From Leclercia sp. S52 (lineage in GTDB: Bacteria; Pseudomonadota; Gammaproteobacteria; Enterobacterales; Enterobacteriaceae), in the NCBI RefSeq assembly GCF_039727615.1, contig NZ_CP152474.1, positions 1,550,001-1,614,000 on the forward strand: a stretch of DNA of 64,000 nucleotides. Reading direction: 5' to 3'. A program made the position numbers and the translations under genes. Below the pieces are notes generated by a model. The model had not been told where the DNA came from. It worked only from the letters and a program-made list of their open reading frames with translations, and made no database searches. Each line of letters opens with the position of its first letter. The first letter of the stretch is position 1. Positions 41,428 through 54,781 of the stretch are shown piece by piece.

Positions 41428-43149
41428 CTACAGACGTTGTTTAAACTGGTAGTAGCGACCCTGTTTTGCTAACAGCTCTGCGTGACTACCTTGCTCAATA
41501 ATCTGTCCGTTGTCCATCACAATAATTTGATCGAAATCCGCCAGTCCGCGCAGGCGGTGCGTCACCATCAGCACCGTTTTGCCCTGCATCTCTTTTTCCA
41601 GTAAATCAAGAATTTGTCGCTCTGTGGTTGCGTCGAGACCTTCGGTGGGTTCGTCCAGCAGCATCAGCGGCGCATCGTGCAGCAGCGCGCGGGCAATCGC
41701 CAGGCGACGCAGCTCACCGCCGGAGAGCTGACGACCCCCTTCACCGAGCCAGCTGTTCAGACCCTCGTCGTCCAGTAGCTTATGCAGACCCACTTTTTCC
41801 AGCATCGCGCTTAACGCGTCATCGGCGGCACCGGGCGCGGCTAACAGCAGGTTATCCCGCAGGGTGGCGCTGAAAAGATGGACCCGCTGCGGCACCACGC
41901 TCACCGTTTTGCGTAGCGCAGGCTCGCTCATCGCTGCCAGCGGCGTATCGTTGAACAGGATCTGGCCCTGAGCCGGATCCCAGGCCCGGGTCAGGAGCTG
42001 CAGCAGCGTCGACTTCCCGCAGCCGGTACGACCCAGTACCGCAACGTGAGCGCCTGCAGGAATAGTCAGGTTTATATGGTCCAGCGCCGGTTGCGCCTGG
42101 CCGTCGTAGGCAAAGCTGACATCCGCCAGGCGGAGGGCCAGCTGCTCAGGCACGTCGGACGCGGCGGTGCTGAACTGCACTTCCGGCTGTTGGCCGGTGA
42201 TCTGGGTGATACGTAGCGCGGAAGCCACCACCTGGCCCAGGTGCTGAAAGGCCCCGGTCACCGGGGCCAGCGCTTCAAACGCCGCCAGCGCGCAGAAGAC
42301 AAACAGCGCAATGAGCGGACCCGGCTGGGAATTATCGCCCACGCCGCCGGAGGCCATCCACAGCATCGCCATCACCGCAACACCGCCAATCAACAGCATC
42401 AGCGCCTGAGACAGGGCCGTGAGTTCTGACTGCTTGCGCTGGGCTTCGTGCCAGTTCAGCTCGGTGTTTTCCATCTGCGCGCGGTAACGACGGCTGGCGC
42501 CAAAAATAGTCAACTCTGCCTGCCCCTGCAGCCAGCCCGTCAGCTGCTGGCGATATTCGCCGCGCAGACGGGTCAGGTTTTCACCGGTCGGTTTCCCGGC
42601 GCGGTAAAACAGCGGCGGCAGCAGAAACAGCGTAAGGAGCATGATCCCGCCGAGCACCAGCGCGATGTTGACGTCAAGCAGGCACAGGCCGAGAGTAACG
42701 ACCACAATCACCACCAGGGCACCCACCAGCGGGGAGATAACGCGCAGGTAGAGGTGATCGAGCGTATCAACATCCGCGACCACGCGGTTCAACAGTTCGC
42801 CCTGGCGATAGCGCGCCAGCCCGGCAGGGGAGAGGGGCAGCAGCTTGCTGAAGGTGGTCACGCGCAGGTGCTGCAGCACGCGGAAGGTGGCGTCATGGCT
42901 GACCAGACGTTCGAAGTAGCGCCCGGCGGTGCGGGCAATGGCGGTGCCGCGAACGCCTGCGGCGGGCAGCATATAGTTGAAGCTGTACAGCCCGGCAAAC
43001 CCGGCCACCGCCGAGGCAGAAAGGAACCAGCCGGAGAGCGTTAACAGGCCGATACTGGCCAGCAGGGTGAGGATCGCCAGCACCACGCCGAGGGTTAGCA
43101 TCCATTTGTGGCGCATATAGAGCGCCAGATAAGGCAGTAAAGCGCGCAT
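41428..43149 (-). CDS. cydC: CydC, heterodimeric ABC transporter for cysteine/glutathione
   Basis: The 573-residue half transporter has six membrane helices followed by an ABC ATPase (Walker A GRTGCGKST, signature LSGGELRR, Walker B LMLLDEPTEGLD). With CydD it moves thiols or heme-related cargo needed for periplasmic redox balance and cytochrome bd assembly. Its start overlaps the cydD stop as TGATG. Length equals E. coli CydC. It follows the order trxB-cydD-cydC. Confidence 0.97.
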   Translation of the reverse strand: MRALLPYLALYMRHKWMLTLGVVLAILTLLASIGLLTLSGWFLSASAVAGFAGLYSFNYMLPAAGVRGTAIARTAGRYFERLVSHDATFRVLQHLRVTTFSKLLPLSPAGLARYRQGELLNRVVADVDTLDHLYLRVISPLVGALVVIVVVTLGLCLLDVNIALVLGGIMLLTLFLLPPLFYRAGKPTGENLTRLRGEYRQQLTGWLQGQAELTIFGASRRYRAQMENTELNWHEAQRKQSELTALSQALMLLIGGVAVMAMLWMASGGVGDNSQPGPLIALFVFCALAAFEALAPVTGAFQHLGQVVASALRITQITGQQPEVQFSTAASDVPEQLALRLADVSFAYDGQAQPALDHINLTIPAGAHVAVLGRTGCGKSTLLQLLTRAWDPAQGQILFNDTPLAAMSEPALRKTVSVVPQRVHLFSATLRDNLLLAAPGAADDALSAMLEKVGLHKLLDDEGLNSWLGEGGRQLSGGELRRLAIARALLHDAPLMLLDEPTEGLDATTERQILDLLEKEMQGKTVLMVTHRLRGLADFDQIIVMDNGQIIEQGSHAELLAKQGRYYQFKQRL

Positions 43150-44915
43150 CAGATATCCTCCTGACGGTTCGCCAGCAGGGCCGCAAACGGCCCCTGTGCT
43201 GCCGCGAGCGTGGCATAATCGCCCTGCTCGACAAGCTGTCCGTTTTCCATCACCCAGACCTGATCCCAGTGAGCAATGCCCTCCAGCTGGTGGGTGACCA
43301 TCAGCGTGGTCTGCTGCTGCGAGGCGGCATCAAGGGCCAGCATTACGCGCTGTTCGCTGTGCGCGTCCAGGCTGGCAGCGGGCTCATCCAGCAGTAAAAG
43401 CTGGCAGGGATTAAGCAGGGCGCGGGCCACGGCGATACGCTGCGCCTGTCCGACGGAAAGCCCAGCCGACTGATCGCCGACAATCGTATCCACCCCGTTC
43501 GGCAGCAGGGGCAGGAACTCGCTGACCCAGGCGCGATCGAGCACCGACTGCAGCTCTTCGTCGCTGGCATCCGGGCGCGCCAGCAGCACGTTTTCCCGCA
43601 GCGTGGCTGCCGGAAGCTGCGGATTCTGACCCACCCAGCTTAAATGGGTGCGCCATTCATCAGGATCGAGCGCGGAGAGTTCGGCCTGATTTATGCGCAG
43701 CGACCCGCTGTAGGCCATAAAGCCGGAGAGCGCATTCAGCAGCGAGCTTTTGCCCGAGCCGCTGGTACCGACCAGCACCACGCGCTGGCCTGCCGCGAGT
43801 GTAAAGTTTAATGGCCCCGCCAGCACCTTACCTTCCGGCGACAGCACGCAGAAATTCTCTGCCTCAATGCTGACCGGTTTGCTGGTGCTCAGGGTCAAGT
43901 CACCGCGCTGCGGATGGGCCAGCGGCGTTTCGAGGAAGGTTTTCAGGCTGTCGGCTGCGCCCACGGCCTGGGCCTTCGCATGATAGAAGGTGCCCAGATC
44001 GCGCAGCGGCTGGAAGAACTCCGGGGCCAGAATCAATGCCAGGAAGCCTGCTGAGAGGGTCACGGCAGTGCCGTAGTGACCAAAATCGAGGGCGCCCAGA
44101 TAGGAGAAACCAAAATAGACGGCGACCAGGGCAATCGACAGAGAGGTAAAGAACTCCAGCACCCCGGAGGATAAGAACGCCAGGCGTAACACCTCCATGG
44201 TGCGCTGACGGAAGTCCTGAGAGGCGTGGCGAATGTTGTCGGTTTCGGCTTCACCGCGCCCAAAAATGCGCAGCGTCTCCATGCCGCGCAGGCGGTCAAG
44301 GAAGTGGCCGCTGAGGCGACCCAGCGCCAGGAAGTTGCGGCGGTTGGCATCGGCGGCGCCCATGCCGACCATTGCCATAAACAGCGGGATCAGCGGAGCG
44401 GTACCCAGCAGGATCAGCGCCGCGACCCAGTTATACGGGAAGATCGCCAGCACAATCAGCAGAGGAACAAAGACGGCCAGCGCCATCTGCGGCAGATAGC
44501 GGGCGTAGTAGTCATGCATATCGTCGATTTGCTCGAGGATAAGCGTCGCCCAGCTACCGGCGGGCTTGCCCTGGATCCAGGCTGGACCGGCTTCCTGCAG
44601 CCTGTCGAGCACCTGGCGGCGAATTTCGTAGCGGATGTTCTGTCCGGCGTGAAAACCCACGCGCTCACGCAACCAGACCACCCAGGCACGCAGAATAAAG
44701 ACCAGAATCAGCACAATGAAAGGCAGTAACAGGGCCTCACGCGGGATGTTTTCCATGATCATATGGTTAAGAATGCGGGCCAGCAGCCATGCCTGGCCTA
44801 CAATCAACACGCCGCTGATAAACCCTAAAAGACGGGAAATATTCAGCCAGCGGCGGGAAAGAACGCTTTGCTGTTTCAGCCAGCGTGTTAACTCTTGTTG
44901 ACGGGTTTTTTCCAT
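43149..44915 (-). CDS. cydD: CydD, heterodimeric ABC transporter for cysteine/glutathione
   Basis: The 588-residue half transporter has six membrane helices and an ABC ATPase with Walker A GTSGSGKSS, signature LSVGQAQR and Walker B LLLLDEPAASLD. It pairs with CydC. Length equals E. coli CydD. It begins about 115 bases after trxB on the same strand, with a hairpin between them. The frame is intact. Confidence 0.97.
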   Translation of the reverse strand: MEKTRQQELTRWLKQQSVLSRRWLNISRLLGFISGVLIVGQAWLLARILNHMIMENIPREALLLPFIVLILVFILRAWVVWLRERVGFHAGQNIRYEIRRQVLDRLQEAGPAWIQGKPAGSWATLILEQIDDMHDYYARYLPQMALAVFVPLLIVLAIFPYNWVAALILLGTAPLIPLFMAMVGMGAADANRRNFLALGRLSGHFLDRLRGMETLRIFGRGEAETDNIRHASQDFRQRTMEVLRLAFLSSGVLEFFTSLSIALVAVYFGFSYLGALDFGHYGTAVTLSAGFLALILAPEFFQPLRDLGTFYHAKAQAVGAADSLKTFLETPLAHPQRGDLTLSTSKPVSIEAENFCVLSPEGKVLAGPLNFTLAAGQRVVLVGTSGSGKSSLLNALSGFMAYSGSLRINQAELSALDPDEWRTHLSWVGQNPQLPAATLRENVLLARPDASDEELQSVLDRAWVSEFLPLLPNGVDTIVGDQSAGLSVGQAQRIAVARALLNPCQLLLLDEPAASLDAHSEQRVMLALDAASQQQTTLMVTHQLEGIAHWDQVWVMENGQLVEQGDYATLAAAQGPFAALLANRQEDI

Positions 44916-44984
44916 TGCGTGATTTGCAGGTGATGTTATTAGGTATTGGGCACGGCAATGTTACATCGCAGAGACAATAAAGGC

Positions 44985-45007
44985 GACTTATCGCCGCCTT
45001 TTTTTAC
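44985..45007 (-). terminator. Hairpin between trxB and cydD (possible weak terminator)
   Basis: AAAGGCG and CGCCTTT flank a short loop. Seen on the minus strand, the direction of trxB and cydDC, the stem is followed by ATTGT and not by a T run, so termination would be partial at best. A T7 tract follows on the plus strand, where no gene reads toward it. Confidence 0.4.
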
Positions 45008-45029
45008 GTTTGTTGCTGATTTGTAAAAA

Positions 45030-46547
<1,518 letters not shown>

Positions 46548-47042
46548 ATGGTAGATAGCAAGAAGCGCCCTGGCAAAGATCTCGACCGTATCGATCGTAA
46601 CATTCTTAATGAATTGCAAAAGGATGGGCGTATTTCCAACGTCGAGCTTTCAAAACGTGTGGGACTTTCCCCGACGCCATGCCTTGAGCGTGTGCGCCGA
46701 CTGGAAAGACAGGGTTTTATTCAGGGCTATACAGCGCTGCTGAACCCGCATTACCTGGATGCCTCACTTCTGGTATTTGTTGAGATTACTCTGAATCGTG
46801 GTGCGCCGGATGTGTTTGAACAGTTCAATGCCGCCGTGCAAAAACTTGAAGAAATTCAAGAGTGTCATCTGGTTTCCGGTGATTTCGACTACCTGTTGAA
46901 AACCCGCGTACCTGATATGTCTGCATACCGTAAGCTGCTGGGCGAAACCCTGCTGCGACTGCCTGGCGTGAACGACACCCGTACCTATGTGGTAATGGAA
47001 GAAGTCAAACAGAGCAATCGTCTGGTTATTAAGACGCGCTAA
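46548..47042 (+). CDS. lrp: Leucine-responsive regulatory protein Lrp
   Basis: The 164-residue global regulator has an N-terminal winged helix-turn-helix (DRIDRNILNELQKDGRISNVELSKR, with LSPTPCLERVRRLE as recognition helix) and a C-terminal RAM domain that binds leucine and forms octamers and hexadecamers. The ATG at 46548 (MVDSKKRPGKDLDRI) gives the E. coli length. The frame upstream to 46491 is not conserved. Confidence 0.98.
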   Translation: MVDSKKRPGKDLDRIDRNILNELQKDGRISNVELSKRVGLSPTPCLERVRRLERQGFIQGYTALLNPHYLDASLLVFVEITLNRGAPDVFEQFNAAVQKLEEIQECHLVSGDFDYLLKTRVPDMSAYRKLLGETLLRLPGVNDTRTYVVMEEVKQSNRLVIKTR

Positions 47043-47098
47043 CACGGAACAGGTGCATTATCAGCGTACTTTGATTACACTCCTGGTAATCCATACAG

Positions 47099-47127
47099 CA
47101 ACAGTGTCGGGCCTCCCGGCACTGTTG
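47099..47127 (+). terminator. Hairpin after lrp
   Basis: CAACAGTGTCGGG pairs with CCCGGCACTGTTG (13 pairs including one T-G) around a CCT loop. There is no T run after it, so it may be a processing or attenuating hairpin in the lrp-ftsK gap more than a classic terminator. Confidence 0.5.
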
Positions 47128-47175
47128 TCCGTTTAGCACTCAGGCAGGAATTGCCTGATACCTGGAGAGCCTGTT

Positions 47176-50100
47176 TTGAGCCAGGAATATACCGAAGACA
47201 AAGAAGTCAATTTAACCAAGCTCAGCAGTGGGCGCCGACTCCTTGAGGCGTTACTGATCCTTGTTGCTCTTTTTGCCGTCTGGTTGATGGCAGCCTTACT
47301 CAGTTTCAATCCCTCCGATCCCAGCTGGTCACAGACCGCATGGCACGAGCCTATCCATAATTTAGGCGGCGTACCGGGCGCCTGGCTGGCGGATACGCTG
47401 TTCTTTATCTTTGGCGTGATGGCCTACACCCTTCCCGTCATCATTATTGGTGGCTGTTGGTTTGCCTGGCGCCATCGCCAGAACGATGACTACATCGACT
47501 ACTTTGCCGTTTCGCTGCGCCTGATTGGCGCGCTGGCGCTGATCCTCACCTCCTGCGGTCTGGCGGCAATTAACGCCGATGACATCTGGTATTTTGCCTC
47601 CGGTGGGGTGATCGGCAGCCTGCTGAGCACCGCTTTACAGCCGATGCTGCACAGCAGCGGCGGCACCATCGCGCTGCTCTGCGTGTGGGGCGCGGGGCTG
47701 ACGCTGTTTACCGGCTGGTCCTGGGTCAGCATTGCTGAAAAAATCGGCAGCGTGATCCTCAACGTCCTGACCTTTGCCAGCAACCGCACCCGTCGCGATG
47801 ACACCTGGATTGAGGAAGAGTATGAAGACGACGACTACGACGAGGCTGAGCCAGCCGTAGAGCGTAGCGAATCCCGCCGCGCGCGCATTATGCGTGGGGC
47901 CCTGGCGCGCCGTAAGCGCGTGGCAGAGAAGTTTGCCAATCCGTTAGGCCGCAAGACCGATGCCGCGCTGTTCTCCGGGAAACGGATGGACGACGAAGAG
48001 GTGGCTTACAGCGCCCGTGGCGTGGCCGCCGATCCGGATGATGTGCTGTTCTCCGGTAATCGCGCGCTGGCCTCCGACTATGATGAGTACGATCCGTTGC
48101 TCAACGGTCACTCGGTGGCTGAGCCGCTTGCCGCCGCTGCCGCTGCGACCACCGCCACTCAGGCCTTTGCTGCCCCGGTCGATCCGGTGACGCCTCCAAC
48201 CCCGTCGATGCCGGATGCCCATCTGCAGCCGCCTGCAGTTGATTGGCATGCGGAACCTGCTGCACCCGCAGCGCCGGTCTATACGCCGGAGCCGCAGCCT
48301 TATGCCGCCGCGCCACAGGAGCAGTGGCAGCCACCTTATCAGCCTGAACCGGTGTACGCACAGCCGCAGTACGAACAGCCGCAATATCAGCAACCTCAGT
48401 ACGAGCAGCCACAGTACGAACAACCTCAGTATGCACAGCCGCAGCAGTATGAACCGCAGCAGGCCGAGTATCAGCCTGAGCCGGTGGTAACCCCGCCGGT
48501 CGTCGAAGCGCCGCCGGTTGAAGAGGTGAAACCGACCCGTCCGCCGCTTTATTACTTTGAAGAGGTGGAAGAGAAGCGTGCCCGTGAGCGCGAACAGCTC
48601 GCCGCCTGGTATCAGCCTGTACCAGAGGCAGTGCAAGAGCCTGCCCCGGTCAAAGCAGCTGAGATCCCGTCTGTACCGGTTCCGGCCGTAGAGCCTGCCT
48701 CCGTTGTCGCTCCGGTTGCGGCGAGCGTCCAGCAGGCAACGGCCGCGGGTGCCGCAGCGGCCAGCGCTGCCGCACCGTTATTCAGCCTGGCGACCAGTGG
48801 CGCACCGCGTCCACAGGTGAAAGAGGGGATTGGCCCGCAGCTGCCGCGTCCTAACCGCGTGCGCGTTCCTACCCGTCGTGAACTGGCCTCGTATGGCATC
48901 AAGCTGCCTTCTCAGCGAATAGCGGAAGAGGAAGCACGTAAAGCCGGGCGTCAGCAATACGATGACGACCAGTACGAAGACGACGCTGACGAAATGCATC
49001 AGGATGAGCTGGCACGCCAGTTCGCCCAGCAGCAACAGCAGCGTTATGGCGAGGAATATCAGCCGGAGCCACAGCCGTATCAGGCCCGGGATGACGAAGA
49101 TGATGCCGCCGAAGCGGAGCTGGCTCGCCAGTTCGCCGCCACGCAGCAGCAGCGTTACGCCGGTGAACAGCCGACAGGGGCGAACCCGTTCTCGCTGGCT
49201 GATTTTGAATTCTCACCGATGAAAGATCTGGTGGATGATACGCCAAGCGAACCGCTGTTCACGCCGGGCGTGATGCCGGAAGCCGAGCCGCCGCGCCAGG
49301 CCTTTACGCCGCCGCAGCCTGCACAGCCGCAGCAATATGCTCAGCCTCAGCAACCTGCGCAGCCGCAGCAGTACGCTCAGCCTCAGCAACCTGCGCAGCC
49401 GCAGCAGTACGCTCAGCCTCAGCAACCTGCGCAGCCGCAGCAGTACGCTCAACCTCAGCAGCCCGCGCAGCCGCAGCAGTATGCTCAGCCACAGCAGCCC
49501 GTACAGCCGCAGCAGCCACCGGCTCAGCCTCAGTCTCAACAGAGCCTGATCCATCCGCTGCTGATGCGTAACGGTGACAGCCGTCCGCTGCAAAGACCGA
49601 CCACGCCGCTGCCGTCATTTGACCTGTTAACACCGCCGCCAACGGAAGTCGAGCCGGTTGATACCTTCGCCCTCGATCAGATGGCGCGCCTGGTTGAACT
49701 CCGCCTGGCCGATTTCCGGATTAAAGCGGATGTAGTGAATTATTCACCGGGTCCGGTGATCACCCGTTTCGAGCTGAATCTGGCTCCGGGAGTGAAAGCC
49801 GCGCGTATCTCCAATCTTTCCCGCGACCTGGCGCGTTCGCTGTCCACCGTGGCCGTGCGTGTGGTCGAAGTTATTCCGGGCAAACCTTATGTTGGCCTGG
49901 AGCTGCCGAACAAAAAACGTCAGACCGTTTACCTGCGCGAAGTGCTGGATAACGCCAAATTCCGCGATAATCCTTCGCCGCTGAGCGTGGTGCTGGGTAA
50001 AGACATCGCTGGTGAACCGGTGGTGGCCGATCTGGCGAAAATGCCGCACCTGCTGGTGGCGGGTACGACCGGTTCCGGTAAGTCTGTTGGCGTGAACGCC

Positions 50101-51088
50101 ATGATCCTCAGCATCCTGTATAAGGCGCAGCCGGAAGATGTGCGCTTCATCATGATCGACCCGAAAATGCTGGAACTGTCGGTATACGAAGGTATTCCGC
50201 ACCTGCTGACCGAAGTCGTGACCGACATGAAAGATGCCGCCAACGCCCTGCGCTGGAGCGTTAACGAGATGGAGCGCCGCTACAAGCTGATGTCCGCGCT
50301 GGGCGTGCGTAACCTCGCCGGTTATAACGAGATCATCGCCGAAGCGGCGAAGATGGGCCGTCCGATCCCGGATCCGTACTGGAAGCCGGGCGACAGCATG
50401 GATGCCGAGCATCCGGTGCTGGAAAAACTGCCGTACATCGTGGTGCTGGTGGACGAGTTCGCTGACCTGATGATGACCGTCGGTAAGAAGGTGGAAGAGC
50501 TGATCGCTCGCCTGGCACAAAAAGCACGTGCGGCGGGGATCCACCTGGTGCTGGCGACCCAGCGTCCGTCGGTGGATGTGATCACCGGCCTGATTAAAGC
50601 CAACATCCCAACCCGTATCGCCTTTACCGTGTCGAGCAAAATCGACTCCCGTACCATTCTCGACCAGGGGGGGCGCGGAATCGCTGCTCGGCATGGGGGA
50701 CATGCTTTACTCCGGCCCGAACTCCACCTCGCCGGTGCGTGTCCACGGCGCCTTCGTGCGTGACCAGGAAGTGCATGCCGTGGTGCAGGATTGGAAGGCG
50801 CGCGGTCGTCCACAGTACGTTGATGGCATCACCTCTGACAGCGAAAGCGAAGGCGGTGGCGGTGGTGGCGGTGCTGATAGCGGTGAAGAGCTCGATCCCC
50901 TGTTCGATCAGGCGGTTAACTTCGTCACCGAGAAGCGCAAAGCCTCTATCTCCGGGGTTCAGCGCCAGTTCCGCATCGGCTACAACCGCGCGGCGCGCAT
51001 CATTGAGCAGATGGAAGCGCAGGGCATCGTCAGCGAGCAGGGGCACAACGGCAACCGTGAAGTGCTTGCCCCGCCGCCGTTTGAGTAA
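47176..51088 (+). pseudogene. ftsK: ftsK: DNA translocase, frameshifted in the motor domain as read
   Basis: FtsK joins division to chromosome segregation. A TTG start at 47176 (GGAG about 10 bases upstream) gives [18 protein letters not shown], then four membrane helices (to about 200). A ~600-residue Pro/Gln linker with tandem repeats follows, then the motor with Walker [15 protein letters not shown] and Walker [15 protein letters not shown]. The frame shifts at a G7 run (50667-50673). With one G removed it reads [18 protein letters not shown] and continues through the gamma winged helix ([20 protein letters not shown]) for 1303 residues. As written the product would lack part of the motor and the KOPS-reading, XerD-activating gamma domain. 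The gene is essential, so the shift is almost surely an artefact. Confidence 0.92.
49318..49497 (+). repeat. Five tandem 36-base repeats in the ftsK linker
   Basis: Five copies of a 36-base unit encode [12 protein letters not shown]. The third and fourth copies are almost identical at base level and the last diverges at third positions, then breaks down into [13 protein letters not shown] shorter [10 protein letters not shown] array lies at about 48355-48450. Copy number in this linker differs between enterobacteria. Confidence 0.9.
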
Positions 51089-51219
51089 TCCTCCGTCGAT
51101 TGCAAAGATGGGTAAATCAGCAATAATTAAGCATTTTCTTCTGTCGCCTGCCTGCGGGCAGGTCCAGAATAGTTGACAGAAAACCCCCATTTCGGGATGA
51201 CGCTTTGTAAGGACTACCA

Positions 51220-51834
51220 ATGAAAAAAATTGCAATCACCTGTGCATTACTGACCAGCTTTGTGGCGAGCAGCGTCTGGGCTGATGCCGCCAGCGATCTC
51301 AAAAACCGTCTGGACAAAGTCAGCAGCTTCCACGCCAGCTTCACCCAGAAAGTGACTGACGGCAGCGGCAATGCGGTGCAGGAAGGTCAGGGTGACCTGT
51401 GGGTGAAACGTCCAAATCTGTTCAACTGGCATATGACGCAGCCGGATGAGAGCATTCTGGTTTCCGACGGGAAAACCCTGTGGTTCTTCAACCCGTTTGT
51501 TGAGCAGGCTACGGCGACCTGGCTGAAGGATGCCGCCAGCAACACGCCATTTATGCTGATTGCCCGTAACCAGTCCAGCGACTGGCAGCAGTACAACATT
51601 AAACAGAACGGCGATGACTTCGTGCTGACCCCGAAAGGCAACAACGGCAACCTGAAGCAGTTCACCATTAACGTGAGTACTAATGGGACCATCAATCAGT
51701 TCGGTGCGGTTGAGCAGGACGATCAGCGCAGTAGCTATCAGCTGAAATCCCAGCAGAACGGGGCGGTTGATACATCTAAATTCACCTTTACCCCGCCGAA
51801 GGGCGTGACGGTGGATGACCAACGTAATAAGTAA
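51220..51834 (+). CDS. lolA: LolA, periplasmic lipoprotein carrier
   Basis: The 204-residue precursor has a signal peptide ([20 protein letters not shown]) and the LolA beta-barrel fold, with the conserved [10 protein letters not shown] and [18 protein letters not shown]. It takes lipoproteins from LolCDE and hands them to LolB. It is essential in E. coli. It lies about 130 bases after ftsK and 9 bases before rarA. Confidence 0.97.
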   Translation: MKKIAITCALLTSFVASSVWADAASDLKNRLDKVSSFHASFTQKVTDGSGNAVQEGQGDLWVKRPNLFNWHMTQPDESILVSDGKTLWFFNPFVEQATATWLKDAASNTPFMLIARNQSSDWQQYNIKQNGDDFVLTPKGNNGNLKQFTINVSTNGTINQFGAVEQDDQRSSYQLKSQQNGAVDTSKFTFTPPKGVTVDDQRNK

Positions 51835-51843
51835 GAGGCGTGC

Positions 51844-53187
51844 GTGAGCAACCTGTCGCTCGATTTTTCAGATAATGCGTTTCAACCTCTGGCCGCCCGT
51901 ATGCGGCCAGAAAATTTAGCGCAGTATATTGGCCAGCAGCATCTGCTGGCTGCGGGCAAACCTTTGCCACGCGCCATTGAGGCCGGGCATCTGCACTCGA
52001 TGATCCTCTGGGGGCCGCCAGGCACCGGTAAAACGACGCTGGCGGAAGTGATTGCCCGCTATGCCGATGCCGACGTCGAGCGTATTTCCGCTGTTACCTC
52101 CGGGGTGAAAGAGATCCGCGAAGCCATCGAGCGTGCCCGTCAGAGCCGCAACGCCGGTCGTCGCACCATCCTGTTTGTCGATGAGGTGCACCGCTTTAAC
52201 AAGAGCCAGCAGGATGCTTTCCTGCCGCACATCGAAGACGGTACCATCACCTTTATCGGTGCCACCACCGAAAACCCCTCATTTGAACTCAACTCCGCAC
52301 TGTTATCCCGCGCCCGCGTCTATCTGCTGAAATCGTTAACCACCGAAGACATTGAGCAGGTGCTGACTCAGGCGATGGATGATAAGGCCCGAGGCTACGG
52401 CGGCCAGGATATCGTGCTGCCTGACGATACCCGTCGGGCCATTGCAGAGCTGGTGAACGGGGATGCGCGCCGGGCGCTGAATACCCTGGAGATGATGGCC
52501 GATATGGCCGAAGCCGACGACAGCGGCAAGCGGGTGCTGCTCCCGGCACTGCTGACCGAAATCGCCGGCGAACGCAGCGCGCGCTTTGATAATAAAGGCG
52601 ACCGCTTTTACGATCTGATCTCGGCGCTGCATAAATCGGTACGCGGCAGCGCACCTGATGCCGCGCTCTACTGGTATGCGCGCATTATTACCGCCGGAGG
52701 CGATCCGCTGTACGTGGCTCGCCGCTGTCTGGCGATCGCTTCGGAAGATGTTGGTAATGCCGATCCGCGCGCGATGCAGGTGGCGATCTCCGCCTGGGAC
52801 TGCTTCACCCGCGTCGGGCCCGCTGAAGGCGAGCGCGCCATTGCCCAGGCGATTGTCTATCTGGCCTGCGCCCCGAAAAGCAATGCGGTCTATACCGCCT
52901 TCAAAGCGGCGATGTCCGATGCCCGCGAGCGCCCGGATTACGATGTTCCTGACCACTTGCGTAATGCCCCGACCAGGCTGATGAAAGAGCTGGGTTACGG
53001 TCAGCAATACCGTTACGCCCACGACGAGCCCAATGCCTACGCCGCCGGGGAGGAGTATTTCCCGCAGGAAATGGCACAAACTCGCTATTATCGCCCGACA
53101 AACAGAGGCCTTGAGGGCAAGATTGGCGAAAAGCTCACCTGGCTTGCCGGACAGGATCAAAATAGCCCTATAAAACGCTACCGTTAG
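51844..53187 (+). CDS. rarA: RarA (MgsA), replication-associated recombination ATPase
   Basis: The 447-residue AAA+ protein acts at stalled replication forks and resembles clamp-loader subunits and WRNIP1. It starts at GTG 51844. Walker A is [15 protein letters not shown], Walker B is [16 protein letters not shown] and sensor 1 is [14 protein letters not shown]. The C-terminal part drives tetramerisation. Length equals the E. coli protein. It sits 9 bases after lolA and is likely co-transcribed. Confidence 0.96.
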   Translation: MSNLSLDFSDNAFQPLAARMRPENLAQYIGQQHLLAAGKPLPRAIEAGHLHSMILWGPPGTGKTTLAEVIARYADADVERISAVTSGVKEIREAIERARQSRNAGRRTILFVDEVHRFNKSQQDAFLPHIEDGTITFIGATTENPSFELNSALLSRARVYLLKSLTTEDIEQVLTQAMDDKARGYGGQDIVLPDDTRRAIAELVNGDARRALNTLEMMADMAEADDSGKRVLLPALLTEIAGERSARFDNKGDRFYDLISALHKSVRGSAPDAALYWYARIITAGGDPLYVARRCLAIASEDVGNADPRAMQVAISAWDCFTRVGPAEGERAIAQAIVYLACAPKSNAVYTAFKAAMSDARERPDYDVPDHLRNAPTRLMKELGYGQQYRYAHDEPNAYAAGEEYFPQEMAQTRYYRPTNRGLEGKIGEKLTWLAGQDQNSPIKRYR

Positions 53188-53220
53188 GGCGATCGTTGCG
53201 GTAATGTTGGCAATGTATCT

Positions 53221-53248
53221 AATGACCGCAGGCTGCGGTCATTTTCTC
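53221..53248 (+). terminator. Terminator after rarA
   Basis: AATGACCGCA and TGCGGTCATT form a perfect stem around a GGC loop, followed by TTCTCC. It separates lolA-rarA from serS. Confidence 0.75.
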
Positions 53249-53259
53249 CTATTTTTTAA

Positions 53260-54573
<1,314 letters not shown>

Positions 54574-54586
54574 TTTGCCTTAACGT

Positions 54587-54615
54587 AAAAAAAGCGCCTG
54601 CGGGCGCTTTTTTTT
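54587..54615 (+). terminator. Terminator of serS
   Basis: AAAGCGCC and GGCGCTTT pair around a TGCG tetraloop and are followed by a long T run. It ends serS 15 bases after its stop. Confidence 0.93.
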
Positions 54616-54626
54616 ATGCCCCGCTT

Positions 54627-54671
54627 TTGACATCAGGCAATACCCCCTCCCTCTAAAGGGGTAATACTCCC
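54627..54671. promoter_or_regulatory. Candidate NarL heptamer cluster and FNR-like site upstream of dmsA
   Basis: Three NarL-type heptamers lie close together: TACCCCC at 54641-54647, TACCCCT on the minus strand at 54657-54663, and TACTCCC at 54665-54671. A degenerate FNR-like sequence, TTGACATCAGGCAA, begins near 54627. E. coli dmsABC is activated by FNR and repressed by nitrate through NarL, so the arrangement fits. The FNR match is poor and the promoter itself is not defined. Confidence 0.4.
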
Positions 54672-54781
54672 CTGGCAGTTGGTAGCATAAACCTCTGCTA
54701 ACGCAATCACTCCTTATATAAATAACTATATAGCGGTTGCTGCCGCACAGGGATCTTTGTGAGCAATCAAAGTGAGAGTCT

